Source of the DNA: Saccoglossus kowalevskii
Taxonomy: Eukaryota; Hemichordata; Enteropneusta; Harrimaniidae
Direction of reading: 5' to 3'
Length of the DNA: 52,615 nucleotides
NCBI RefSeq assembly: GCF_000003605.2
Contig: NW_003135843.1
Span: 1 to 52,615 of the forward strand
Part shown: one piece after another, positions 1-13,244 of the stretch
Layout: every line of letters begins with the position of its first letter
How positions within the stretch are numbered: position 1 is the stretch's first letter
Notes under the pieces: model-generated
Seen by the model: only the letters and a program-made list of their open reading frames with translations
Database searches by the model: none
Told to the model about the DNA's origin: nothing
Translations under genes and position numbers: made by a program

Positions 1-810
1 CATCACTTAAAACTATATGAAAACATTCCCTTTGGCTATATGAGCAATCACAGACGTGATTGCTGACCAAATTGTATTTAACTTAGTCTTTGCGGGCGCA
101 CTCCATTTCGCATGATTACGCAAGAGAGCGTAATGATCTCAAGGCAACGCGATACATCCCACAATGCAACTTAAAGAGTTAGGAGAGTTAAGAGTTAGAT
201 CGTGGTAAGAGTAGAGTAGACAGTAGAGAGTGCAAGGTAGAAGCTCGACGAGAGCGTTGGGTCGACGACCGAATGAACGACAGATCGGTTCAGTACGGCT
301 CACCACTCTGTGTTGATGTACATTTAGGCCTTGGAACGTGCAACTCTGGGTGTGTGTTATATTATAAAGTGATGAAAACGACATACAGTAACTTGCGTAA
401 ATATTGTTGAACAGTTCAAATATCACCTATGCAATTCCCAGAAGGTACTTTCAAAGCCAAGCAACATACCCCAAATTCAACCCAGACGGCGTCACTTATT
501 TTCCCCGGACGACGAATCACAACCAACCAACCTAAAACCCGAGATCAAGCCTCAAACCCAACGACTCAGTCATCGTTTGCCTTGTGCTGACAGCTCTCCG
601 ACATTTCAATATTTGGTAATACTAAAATGAAGCTCAAATAATAACAAAAATAAGCACCAAAAAGCATTAATATTCATTATTATCGCGTTCAAGTGATAAC
701 TAATTTTATACTTGGTTCAGTTAATATATCATTGAATCAGGATAAGAAACTTTACACGCGACTCATACCAAGCTACAAATGTTGATGTCACAATTATCTG
801 TACATCGTGT

Positions 811-826
811 CAATCGATATCCTATA
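811..826 (+). repeat. Short direct repeat CAATCGATATCCTATA, copy 1
   Basis: An exact 16-mer also found at 3081-3096, with looser similarity (a CATCGT stretch) just upstream of both. It may mark the ends of an old insertion of about 2.3 kb. Confidence 0.5.
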
Positions 827-3080
827 CAGAAATATATATTATAGATATGTACAGCATTATATATGCAATGTGATGTAAATGTTATAGTGGCTTGTGGTAT
901 TCACCCTGCCCTTGTGTGCATATAAACCACTTTTTGAGATAAATACAAGGGATACTGATAGTGCACTTACTGTCTCATTGTACTTTATATTAACTGAATA
1001 AACGGAAAAGTAGTTTCGTCTTCAAACTTCATTAATAAAAACAACAATATTTTCATTCGTTTTAATCTTGGATCACAATATACGATTTTACTGAGTTCAT
1101 TTGACTTTTATGAAATGCCTCATCTTAACAAAAAAGTCAAATCCATTGCACCGAAAGTTCGCAAAATGTGCCACACTATTTGACTCAACAATATTTGGGA
1201 AAAGCGGGGATAGATTCTAATGTGAAGATACGTACTCGAGCAATGACATTCACTGTATATCTCAAGAATGTATACAAAGGTCATTAATAATAATAGTGAA
1301 TACCTTATGCTAATTTTCACAATCCTGAATTGCTATTTTATTTAAATTGTCATTTCTCATCAATTTACCAATTCACAGAAGACTTGGTAACTTTAGTTAA
1401 TAATTTAATAATTCCAACAAAGTTCCACATATCAAGGGGTTTAGTAAAATCACTCCGGCAAGAGATAGTCGCATTTTTTATGTTACATTTGTTGCATTCA
1501 CCTGTATAAAATATAACGTTATCACGAAACTATGTATTTTGAGTTATCTTAAGATAGCAGAACGTCGGTCTCGATTATCATTGATATTTCTCATGGGGTT
1601 ACATCGTTCGAATATTAATTAAATAAATGAATAATTATTTTAATATCGATGTAGTTGGTAATTATAACAAACAAATACCGTAAACAGAACTAGAAACGTA
1701 GCCATTTATACACAAACACAAATTTACAATGGATTTAAAACAGTTTATTTATTTATTTATATTTATTAATTAACATTAAAATAGAATTGTATGAAATGTA
1801 ATAATATAACAATGAAGTGATTATAGAAACATACAACTAGTACACACAATCATATTAGTAAAACAGTTGCGATTCGTCTTCCTTGCTGATTTCCTTGGCA
1901 GATTTCGAAATGAACAGCAAAAATCAAAATCCTATGTTCATATTGGAACGTTTCATTTTATTGAATCGCTAGGGGTCGTTTCGGTTATTGGTACATTTTC
2001 AACCGACAGCGAGTCCGACAAGGCGCAAACTACAATGTTACCAGTCACTTCTGTTTTGACGCCCACTTTTTAATCGTTTCGTCATACTCTAGATTTAAAG
2101 CCACGCAAACTGATTCATGGCCTTGCTAATTGAAATTGAAAAAAATGTTTACGCTGAGTATATCAGTGTTCTTGTCAAAGAGGAGACTTACAACGCGATC
2201 AGCTGTCGGTTGGCCGCTCAATATCCGAACACTAGTTGGGTTGTTTGAAAGAAGCGTGAGTCGATTTTATAATCACTGTTGTATACAGCCTCCAATAACT
2301 TTGAAGTGCAACCCATTGTGAATGAGTCTGTCTGCGAACAAAATTATGATACTAAAACATTGCCGACGCAAACCCCAAAATATTATATCACTCAAGCACT
2401 GAAGTGCAAAAAGGGAATAACACTTTTAATAATAATGTTGGGGAACCAAATTTCAACAAATGGTGTGACTGGAATATAGCCACGTGGCGACTAAACGACC
2501 AGTTGCATAATGAACCGTTTGTTTCGCCGCGACATTGTTTGTATTCGTTACTTTTGATGTATAAATATGCAAAAATTGCCACACGGTGCCTCATAATATA
2601 AAACATACAAGAAAATAACTTATTTTGACTCTTATTTTCCAGACAGACAACTAATTTTCGTTACAGACAATGGAAAGTGTTACTGTTCCATAGTGTAGAT
2701 CACCCACGAGGACATCATGTAGACGAAGCGTTGGAAGACTGACTGGACTGGAAACATTGTTGATTCCACTTGCCTTTGATCTATAATTATTTTCGTTGAA
2801 CCCGTGGCCGCCGGCTCTATATGTAACTAACTGATAGTATCCTCGAACAGGATTTTAATTTTTGTTGTTCATTTCAAAATCCCAGTGTTGAAAACTGAAT
2901 GTCGCCACCACAGTCATAACTACGAAAATCACAGCCGAAATATAAATTGTGATTACTTACCAACAATTCATCAATTGAAATTATGTCAAAAACCGAAATG
3001 TTAGATTCCAGAAAATATTAGAAATTCACTTGACCGTCATTAGCGATGCGTCATTTGAAAAACCTGGCTGTCACATCGTC

Positions 3081-3096
3081 CAATCGATATCCTATA
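3081..3096 (+). repeat. Short direct repeat CAATCGATATCCTATA, copy 2
   Basis: Partner of 811-826 in the same orientation. Confidence 0.5.
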
Positions 3097-3163
3097 TAGA
3101 GAACACGTGACGGGATGAATTTCGCATACTTCGAAAATGACTGTTAATAGAGTTGCTATGCAA

Positions 3164-3177
3164 CCGCTAGATGGCGT
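3164..3177 (+). promoter_or_regulatory. CTCF-like motif CCGCTAGATGGCGT
   Basis: Twelve of 14 positions fit the CTCF consensus CCASYAGRKGGCRS. A second, opposite-strand ATAGAGGGCGC lies 122 bp on (3299-3309). Confidence 0.3.
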
Positions 3178-4260
3178 TATTCAATGTTTATACTGATGAC
3201 TCAAATGTACAACTTGATAATATGTAGAGTGAATGCCTTATTTGTTATTCGCGAATGTTGTCAATAACCCAAGTTCTGCCGACAACGTGTGTGTTATTGC
3301 GCCCTCTATCAAAGGTCATAGAAAAATGATTGGTGTTTGTGAGTTTCTCGCAAGATCAAATGTATGCATTTTCCCAGTCGTATAAATGTATATGTTTTGT
3401 TCAAGAGCTAATCCTATTTTAGGTAAATACTCAGAATGCAGTTAGGGATTGAAGTATCTGTTATTCCAGATGTTTGTTTTATTCTAGTATGTACTGTTGC
3501 TGATTGTGGTGCCCCAAAGAAATCAAATCTGAATTATCTGGAAGTTTATTGTAATAACACGTTTCAAGGCATAATAGTGCAATTTGTGTGCTTGTATTTC
3601 AACGAGTCATCACATTTTTATGTCTACACAGAAATTTTGTTTTCATTAAGCGTTTCCGAATTTCGTTCAACTGTATTATCTACTATAAATAGATAACTAC
3701 GAGTATCAAGTGTTTTGTATTATTCTTTGAAGTGTTTTTTTTTCTATTTGTCCAATTTTGTATGACCAAATGATTATGAAATAAAACATAATTAATATTA
3801 TATAAAACACAAACAGGAATAGCTTTTATTTGGCGATAGTAACGCAGCTACATTAGCTACTCTTTGATTTAGAGGAAATAGTGTAGCTAAAATGAGTTTA
3901 AATCACTTGCTTGCGAAACAAACGTGCTAGTCACCCTAAACCCTACAGTAAATCAGTCAGTTGATGTATTATAAACAAACCATAGCTGATTTTTGACAAT
4001 GTCTCATAAAAAATGACTTTCGGTGTTTGCTTCTATTTGTGCGAAATGGACAAATACAATTGTTATTGCAATGTGTTGACAGAAAGATGAAGGAATCGTT
4101 GTATTTACTTTGCTGTGTTTTAGGGCATTTAGAATTGGATTTGAAAATACGTCTCTAGAGTGAGAGGCAGCCATAACGTTTGATTTTACTTCGTTTTTAT
4201 CACGAAACAACTAGTTGTATGTACGTTTTTCTTCTTTATTGACTCGTAAATGTTATCCCC

Positions 4261-4700
4261 GTCTGATACCAGATTAGGTTATCAACTGATAGCACTTGTT
4301 TGTAGAGAAGGTTGACACGAATGACGTCATGTTTTAGTATTATTCATGGGTCAAATGTGAGTGAATATCAAACGAACAGATGATGTCACATGATAACCTA
4401 TTTATCACATGACTAGCCTCGAGTGTTGACAAAAAAAAAAAAATATGCTAATTTATGCTAATTCGACGTGACGTCTAAGCACGTCAACGGACGCGCATTC
4501 GCAGGTACTAACTGTCAGTCGTCATTGCACCTGTTATTGGCGTTCATCAAGCGAGTATTTGTTGTGGTGCAGTTTGAAATATTTATATCACAGCGATTAA
4601 AATCGACGCCATCGCACTATTGTTTTTGCATATTGTTCAAGCACAAATCGAAAGATGACGTTTTGCGTACATATAGCTACATTTAGTGTGACATAACCGT
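4261..4700 (+). promoter_or_regulatory. Duplicated module, copy A: CRE, tandem octamers, CRE half-site
   Basis: It pairs with 28440-28850. Shared landmarks in order: a stretch ending in a full CRE TGACGTCA (4322-4329); GTGAATAT about 35 nt later; a CGAGTGT-plus-A-rich stretch; two octamer-like ATGCTAAT at 4445 and 4455; TGACGTC at 4469; CAGTCGTCATT; and weaker similarity to about 4690. A 37-base block across the octamers and CRE differs from the other copy at only 3 positions. It lies 14.0 kb upstream of receptor A. It could be an upstream promoter or enhancer duplicated with the receptors, or a dispersed repeat. Confidence 0.5.
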
Positions 4701-7700
4701 TGGTGGGTACACGACAACCGAAGTAAATATCATCATTCATGAACCCCGATTACAATCAGTTTATTTTCCATTAGGACAAATTTATAGACACGTATTAGCA
4801 ACATAATTACTAAGTTTGGGGTAAAATCAATTAGTGGCCTTCACACAATTCGTGAGAAACTACCTCCGACCCCCGCTCCGACCTCTGTGAAACACATCTT
4901 CCTGCACGATTAATTCACTAATTGTGTTTTCATGTGACAATTAAATTACAGGGACTGTTACATAGTACACAGACAATTGTATGATGAGCAACTGTGATAT
5001 CCATCGTTTCCTTTCGTTTTAGCAGAGGATGATATTACACTTGACCACGTGACATGTTTTATTTGTCAGTATATCAGTACTGCTTCTATCCGTTATCGCA
5101 GGCATTCACCGCAAATAACCTCTAGGTACTACACTCTTTTGTGACACTGAACAACTCATGACGTATGAGATAAAAAAAACAATGATGTCCACGTAGATCG
5201 TGTGAGTGAGCTATCTCAGTGTCAGGGATTCTAGCTTCTGACTTGGAAACAAGTACAACAATAGCTACAATCTTTACCGGCATTTTCATCTGCAATAAAA
5301 CGCAAGCTGATACGCAGTGTTCCCCGGATTCAGCGCGGGTTTAACAACATCTTCACCTCTAATGGCAGGCTCTGAGCTTTATGATGTTCAAATAACATTA
5401 AGAAACGCAGCATTCCTTGTTGTTGACACTTCTAAATGGGGGTTACAGTGGCATGGTTACAGTGTTTTTGTTCATTGATCTTTTTAGCCAACGTGATTAG
5501 AGGGAAAACTCCATATAGTTGAGATGTCTGCTTTTTTTAAAAAAAACAAACAATAGTCATGTCAATTAGACTAAAAGTTCGGAAAATGTGCTACCTTACT
5601 GAACTCAGCTATATTTGCCAATTTTTAAACCTGGATTCTAAAGCAGTAAACATCAGTTGGTGCCATGGAAACAACCATTTATTAGAGTGCCACCAGTGCA
5701 GCAGACTTGATACAATGATACGTATGTATCATTAATACAATGATAAGTTAATAATTCCACACCGCAACAGTTTATGATAATTTACTTTTGGGTATCAGAT
5801 GTTTAGTACAATCAACCCGGAAAGATGTATGTTGTTGCATTGTGAAGTTGATCTCAACTGTACCAAAAATACACTATGTGTTCTTTGTGTACCGTATTTA
5901 AATCTTTTTTATCTAACGGGAAAATTCTCATGACATATCGCCCTCTATTGACTCCACTGACAAGATTCACATTTGACTTACCAAAACGAATACGAAGTCT
6001 TTTTGAAGAGTTTATTTTCCATGACATTACGATATAGAAAATGAAAAAAAAAGTCTTTTATTTTGTTGCTGGTGAAAGTAATCTTTCAATATGTAATCGG
6101 TCACATTGAACATTCACTATATTTTTTCGTTTTGAATCCAATATTAATGACTTAACTTGCTGAGTTCTCATGTTGATAACAATTTTCTATTTTAGAAATG
6201 TTGCTATCTCTCATACTGCATATACAGAATAGTTACCCTGGCTCTCTCGGGTAATTACCAAGTGTAACGTCGGCGTGTGACATCATTTCAGGTCTACCTC
6301 ACGTTAATCAATCGATTTCGTGTCTGAAAATGTTACTCATCAGTATTCTGTCAAGGTCGTTCGAATATTCCCCTAGTTAACCGAAGCGAACGAAGTATCG
6401 CAACTTTGTTTATTTCAAATTATCGATTTATAAACCACTTCTCGAACTTTTGGGGTTCCATCCAGTGTAAACTATGTTTCGTTTAAAAGCACTGAAAAAA
6501 AAGCAAGAGTGGGCTTTTTGTTGTTGTTTCTATCTAAGATTTTACGTTGAAAAATTATTATTCAGTAACTAAATAAATAATATTTATCATGGGAACGCAC
6601 TAGATTAGCAGTCACTTGACGGCTATTTTCCGATCCTATTCTCACTTATGTTCTTGCATTGTATTTAGTTTTTGATTCTATTGGTTATAATAGGGAGAAT
6701 AAACTTAAAAAGGTAAAAGGCTAAAAAGATGTCACTTACATTGATGTTTGACCCGTAGTTCAGTGACCATATATTGTTATGAATAGCAGCTTAATATTGT
6801 ACAATTCAAAATAATTTGATCATATGTTTTAATGTTATGCAGCTATTATAATTGAAAAAGCAAATGAAAACACACCACGTCCTTCTTAACGTGAAGATCA
6901 CGTGATATAATATTAAAGCACTCTGTTGCATATTAGCGTTGCTGCCATTACTGTATAAATCAACTTATATTTGAATAAAAAGCTTTCGCAATGCTCTCGA
7001 TATACAAACGTATCATGTTAGCGAATGCGAAGTGATGTCGGCCATCGTGATTGACACGGAATTGTTAAGAGACGTAGTCACCGAAAACTATCCTAAGGGC
7101 ATACAACTGTGCTTAATTGAATAAGAAGTCAAAGTTATCAAAATGGCAATTTACCACTAGTATACACGCGGAGAAGACGTTTCATTTAAAATGTTCACCT
7201 GCAAGCTTCGCTAAGTGCTTCTTGAATTTGATACACCGCATTACATACCGTGCATAGCATGTTTCACTTATAACTTCATTACTATCGACAAGCGTACACT
7301 TAATCACAATATATCGCTGTTTCGTGAACTTATCTGGCATTAAAATGTTATTAGATACCTCTGCCTAGTATCAATTGAGTAACAAATACACTCATTCTTC
7401 CAAGTGAAGCAGTGAATTACCGAGTATTAATGTCGAATCTACTTAACAACTTCATTAACTCCAATGTACAAGGAATTCAATGAATATACTGCAATCATTC
7501 GCCGATGATAAAAGCTAAGTGAACTTTGATAACAAACGGGGATGTAAATACTCGGATGCAAGAAAAATGTCAAAATACTTCAAAAAAAACGACATTGCGT
7601 GTTTTTTACTTCTTTTTGCTATTGTACAACATGAACAGTTTGCATTGTAGTGAAAACGAAAATTGATTTGCAATTTCATTAGCTTGCATGCATACATACC

Positions 7701-10700
7701 TTGAATTGTTAGTGCGGAATTTCGTACAATTGCGTTGTTAATTATCGGCTAAATGAAACGTTTTAACATCTGGATTTAGGTGTTATATAGAAAGGCGACA
7801 AAATTGACGGGAAGTATATAGAATGATTGGGATGGATATGTGATGACGATTCATAATCAACTCATGTCTTCTGTCCATTTCATGCCAATGTGGTATGTAT
7901 GTCGAGTAATCTGCTGTCTTGTTCATAGCCAGCCGATCGATCATTTAAATCATACTCCAAATATTATTTAGAGCATCGAATAATGAGTAAATGTTTGATA
8001 CTTCGAAAAATCCCGAAAAAGTAGTATTTGTTGCACTACTTTACGCGATATCAATAGATTGAAAACGCGTTGCTGACGTAATCAGACAGAATATCACGTA
8101 CACGAGAAACCGGCATACAATTCATTGATTTGAGGCAGAAAACATTCTATACACATTTGTTTAAATAATGAAGTGACAGTGATCAATGGTAGCATCGTGT
8201 CGTTGTCGTGACAAATGTGTCAGGAGACTTTTAATAAATAAATACACAATTGGCTACTCACGAATCCGGGAATTGAATTTGCGAGAGTTTATTTTTTATT
8301 TTAAATCTTATCTCTCTTGCGTTTATTCACTTAAAAAAATAGATGATGTTAGAAAAGAATGCAAACAACGAAATCCAATGGTCTTTATTTTTCATTTCTA
8401 GTGACTAACAACAAGGTTTTGGAATAGAAAATGATGAGCAAATGTGTTGAATCTACTCATTGGACACATAATACACGACACATTTCAAAGGCGATCGTTA
8501 CACGTCTCTATCTATCTGTCCCAGGCTTCTGGAAAATAACAAGCTGTCAGCTTTATGTGTATGTCAACTATACCTTCTGAGATCCATTAGCAGGACTCAT
8601 TTGCAGACAGAAATGTTTTTTAAATTTTATAGTGGCAACTATTCTTATTTCAATTACATGTCAGATAGATGACTACAACTGCTTTTAATCACATAAAAAA
8701 ACGTATTGACATTCCTTTCACGTATGTAATATACATGAATATAGTACTGTGTTCACTTCGGTTTAACGCTCAACAGACCCCTGTTCTGCGACCATACATA
8801 GTTTTGCAATCATTCTGTATAGAAAAAAAATGTGTTGCGGAAATTTCGTCACCCAGTCCTTGAAAATTACCCAACCACCGCGACATATATGTACCACTCC
8901 AATACACGTATGATGTACGGGGTCCCAAGATACCCAATTTTAACGAAGTGGTTCGCCAATAGCGCCACGGGCACATCAATATATTGTCACTCAGCAGGCA
9001 GTATGTGTCGGCAAGAATGACCTCACGAGGGGGCAATTGTGTTACACGCTACATACGTACCAACTGCATGCTCATCGGAGCATTCAAGCGTGACTAACGA
9101 GCGTCGATTCTAGCGATTTCTGATATAGCGACAACATGGACTACACCGCCAGCTTCAATATTGCCTCGGGAAAGACATAGACGTTTAATGTGATATATAC
9201 TCGACACGAAACATAATCTAATTGCCAGGCATGTTTTATTTTTCTGTTCTTTATCTTTAAGCTCAATCCCAAAACCATAAGACCCGCATGTACCCAAGAA
9301 AAAGTCGGATTTCCGTGGATTTTTGTAAAAAGACCTTAGGCTAGAAACAGTGGAACTTGTTTTACCTCCCAGTCAGTATTCAATTATTTCTCGTTATTTC
9401 GTTCACAATTCCCATCATTTGTGTAACCATGGTATTAGAAACAGTGAACGTGATGGTGGGAGAGAAATTAAAAGCTCTATTTGAGAGACGAAGAACATCG
9501 CTACATACTCTTTCTTGCTCTCAACGAGATCTCCGCCATTTGCGTTGAAGGTATAACCATGCCCCACCAGATATGACTGATGGTTCAGTTATCGAGAACG
9601 ATAAATTTATTGCCACAATTAATCGATATATATAGTATTAATATATATCATTGAAAGATATTTTCAGACTAGACATTTGTGTCTCTTTTCATTTAACCTC
9701 AAGACATATATGGAATAAAACACAATCAATAGTTTTACGTATATTTCAAAGGGACTTCAGATACAAGGGTTAAAAAGAAAGACTTATTTACTTGTATATT
9801 GTGTTACTTTTCCCTATAGTGGAATTTATCTCTAAATGAGGTAAGCTCACCAGACTGAGACAGTCACCTGACGCGGATTTTATTTAACAACACAAACATC
9901 AGCAAGATATGAGGTTTGTTCGCCAATCTCCTGATGTAGAAATATGATTTGTAAGACGTGTTATTTGAGGACTTGTTAATAATAAAGAATTGTAATGCAT
10001 ACTAATCTAGTGAATGTGTTCTGATTTGGAGATAATCTCCATTTTGCAGTAAAGTTCGTTGCTGTACTAAATGTCGGTGACGGGATGTTCCATACTGAAA
10101 TAAAATATGCGCTTCTCGTATCGGAAATTTGAGATTATGTAGAAGATGTACACTGAGAGTATGTACCAGGCACTACAGACACTTTATTTTTAGATCGAAA
10201 CAAATGATCCTTGAATGTATCGATAAAAAAATAATTACTGTTCTGTGTTGAGTTTTCGTGAGTAAAGATCAGAATGTGTGTTTCAATTACAGTGGTAACT
10301 GAAGAAAATACCACGATGAACTGATCTGTAATTGAATCAGTCTCTGTCTGCTACTCAAGTATAATCCAAGTGCTTTTACTGATGATTTGAATGGTGACGT
10401 TATTTCACCGGTTACTTTTCTATACGGTACACGCGTACACACACCGGATCACGTACTTACAACAGTAGTTTCATGAACACACCATTTAATTGTGGGCGCT
10501 TATATAACACTCGTATATTATTTCCAGGAAACAAGACTGTATGTTCTTTCAGATTATGTACACAGAACTATAATTTCTGAAAGTAATTGAAACGGTAGCA
10601 TGGTTGTCGAGATCTCGTTGAAAGCGAGAGGGTCACACGACCTGTTTCAACATTTGCTTGTTATATCATTTAATCCCACACAGTGATGGTCTCTGCTGGT

Positions 10701-12800
10701 AAATCTTATTGAACATCAAATATATATGCAATTATGAAGCTATATACTAAGTGTTGTTTGTATATTTTAGAGATTCGGCTTCCACATTTCGATTTATTTC
10801 TTGATTCGTATAATGTAGATTCAGTTAAATACAAAAGATCATGTCCATGTCAGTCTGACGTGAGCAGGTGTGATCGTGCGTTCTAATCTCAAGTTCAGTG
10901 CTGTATGTCTGTGTGTCTTTAATTGCATTCCTATAATTTATTAATTATACTAAATAATATTTCCATCTGAATTTTAAAATGTAAAGTAGCTTTATTTTCC
11001 CTTTGATGATGTGTGTCTTGAATTTGTCTCTATATGTTGAATTTCGAGCAAACTGTATGACAAAAGAGTTGATTTTAATTTCATCTTCTTCCGTTTCCCA
11101 CTCTCTTGCGTATAGAATGTACATTCTCCAGCTTATAATATGGCGAATACTAACACTATTACATAGATGATATGAAACGGCTTCATTTGTCAGATGTAGA
11201 CCTCAGGTTTCTTACATAAACCAGTGACGTAGGAACAAAATCCATGTAGGCGTTGGAACAGTGTCACGTCGATTACCTAGTCAAGGCAACTTCTTTCAAA
11301 TAGGGTCGTAAGTCAGTACTCGCTGAGTGGTTGTATTCAATTGGTAAAAACCTTAAAGTTCGAACTAGGTTATGATCATCATCTTCCGGAATATTCTTAA
11401 TTATTATGTGTAATAAGGTTATATTTAGGGTCATGACCCCAAACATAGTCCTCGTAGCTGTGACAAACAGTATATGCCGATTATTCTGTATTCGCCGACT
11501 TTCGTTTTGGAGTCTTTTTGTGGATTTCCTGTCAACCGTTTGACTATGTTCTGTCGTGTACTTATCAGTTGTGACTCGAATTGAACAACTCGTCTAGACG
11601 CACCTGAACATCCCTCATGTAAACTATGAGGTCCAAAGAGCTTTTTTCCGATTTCCGATTTTGGTGCACTCGTCGGTTATGTTGTACGTGTGGATTGATT
11701 GCTAATAAATTGTGTTGAGTCCACGAATTGGAAATTGTAAATAATTATCCATTTTGGCATAGTTTGAGTATGTTTTGTACATTTTGTCAAAACTGTAGTA
11801 TCACTAATCAATTTCTGTTTTGTTACCGGTTCCGGTAAATTAAAGAACGTATTTTCTGAAAGTCCCCAATATTTATTTACATTAAGTTATTTTGTATAAT
11901 CCGTCTCGATACTCGCCTTTTATTACGTCATTGAGCATAAATACCATTGTGTAACATCTACTTGTGAATGTTCAATGATAATTGTTCATAGAGGTTGGAG
12001 TATGTTGGCTTCCTAAAAACTGTTGCAACGAATGCAAGAAATTAACCAATCATCATTTACTGAATTTAGAATGCCCTAAAAGTTAATCACAATCCATATT
12101 CTTCTAACCTTGTTTAATTTAGACCTATGGAATAACTATACTATATGTGTGACGCTTAATTTTTTGTATACCTGAACAGTTGAGGAAAATGTTTTAGACA
12201 TATGACTACTTTTAAATGAGACATTAAGTGTGAGTTGTCGGTACCGCTTTGTTATGTATTCGCGCGAGATTTTGTTGGTGCGGCATTTTATGCTGTGATA
12301 ACCCTGGGTGAAATATTTATAACTAGCGGCTTAGTATCAAACAGTAGTTATTATCTCGCTTGTCATAATTTTAAAACCTAAATATAGAAAATGATTTCGT
12401 GGGTTTTTTGGTTGTAGCGGTATTTTATTTCGATAGCATAATCATATAATAATAAGTTTCATAACTATAGTATGACATAATCGTGTTATTAATTATGTCA
12501 ATTAATGCGTTTACGATTGGTATGAATAAAATCATCAAAATGTGATTGACCAGGGTAACTTTAGAAGGTCGTATGTATATGTCAATGGCGTCAAACATTT
12601 ATCAAAATACGAGAATTTGGCTTGTCGTGAAAAAAGAGGGTCAAGCCGGAATCTCCTTTTTCTTTTTTTCCCAAGAATCAACGACATAATTCTACAGTTA
12701 CTGAAATGGCATCGAGCGCAACTCATAAAATAGACGCAATGTGTGAACAGCAATAGTTTTAATCTCCTACGACGTAGCATTTTCATCGGCAATTTGCATG
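4701..12800. other. AT-rich intergenic stretch
   Basis: No supported gene in 8.1 kb. It holds a near-palindrome AATGATACGTATGTATCATT (5716-5735), an X-box-like site (5659-5672), ATAGAGGGCGA on the minus strand (5938-5948) and the GC-richer patch at 8840-9120. Reading frames here are short and show no recognisable motif. Confidence 0.6.
9023..9034 (+). promoter_or_regulatory. CTCF-like motif TCACGAGGGGGC
   Basis: It matches the CTCF core at 10 of 12 positions and sits in a locally GC-richer patch (8840-9120) of unknown nature. Motif only. Confidence 0.25.
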
Positions 12801-12843
12801 GCATTAAAAATTGATCAGTGCTAAGTGTGTGTCACTCTGTTCA

Positions 12844-13173
12844 ATGACATGGTGTCTCTATGTTATCACAACTGCTTCACTGAGTACTCCAAATGTCATT
12901 TCACATATTCCAGATCAATATAAATATGGCGGGTCATATCCATCGCGCCCGAAAAGACAAGTCTACGTTTCAATTGCTAGATATGCTCCTGGCTCACCCA
13001 CCACACAGATTGCCACACAATTGCCAACACTTGATTACAACATACCTATCACAAACAACATCCAATTACACAACACTGTAGCACTTTTTCCATTCTCAAA
13101 GCTCGTAGTCGATCAACCAATTAATATTCAGCCAGCATTACCAATAATATTTACACGGTTTCAATTTTTATAA
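12844..13173 (+). CDS. Candidate small secreted precursor with furin-type RPKR site, unrecognised
   Basis: A 109-aa reading frame from an ATG at 12844, open 5' to 12808. I do not recognise it. Residues about 1-15 are a hydrophobic WCLYVITTA-like stretch that could be a short or partial signal peptide; if the true start is in an upstream exon joined near an AG at 12817-12818, the hydrophobic part is longer. A motif S-R-P-K-R follows, matching the R-X-K/R-R proprotein convertase consensus, with Gln next, which could become pyroglutamate. The rest is rich in Pro, Thr, Ile and Asn, has almost no Cys, and has no Gly-Lys-Arg amidation signal. Poly(A) signals lie about 60 nt after the stop. It could still be a chance frame; AT-rich DNA of this length yields a few frames of about 100 codons. 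Confidence 0.3.
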   Translation: MTWCLYVITTASLSTPNVISHIPDQYKYGGSYPSRPKRQVYVSIARYAPGSPTTQIATQLPTLDYNIPITNNIQLHNTVALFPFSKLVVDQPINIQPALPIIFTRFQFL

Positions 13174-13234
13174 TTTATTTACGCCTTGTGCTAAAGTATT
13201 ATTTGTATTCAACACACGAAAACCAATTTACTTA

Positions 13235-13244
13235 AATAAATAAA
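13235..13244 (+). terminator. Overlapping poly(A) signals after the 12844-13173 frame
   Basis: AATAAA occurs at 13235-13240 and again at 13239-13244, about 60 nt past the stop of the candidate small precursor. Such hexamers are frequent here, so this is only supportive. Confidence 0.25.

Larger units (their letters stand above)
1..4260. other. AT-rich intergenic stretch
   Basis: Nothing that I can support as a gene. It contains a (TTTA)n stretch at about 1741-1772, the direct repeats at 811 and 3081, CTCF-like motifs at 3164 and 3299, and a doubtful sushi-like reading at about 3489-3620. Confidence 0.6.

Noticed and set aside
8770-9036. Minus-strand 88-codon frame in a GC-richer patch
   Set aside because: No domain recognised and no splice or poly(A) context; the patch may be an old insertion but I cannot name it.
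12535-12804. Minus-strand 89-codon frame rich in Arg/Lys
   Set aside because: Composition comes from a T/C-rich stretch; no start context or motif, and it overlaps a + strand frame equally unsupported.
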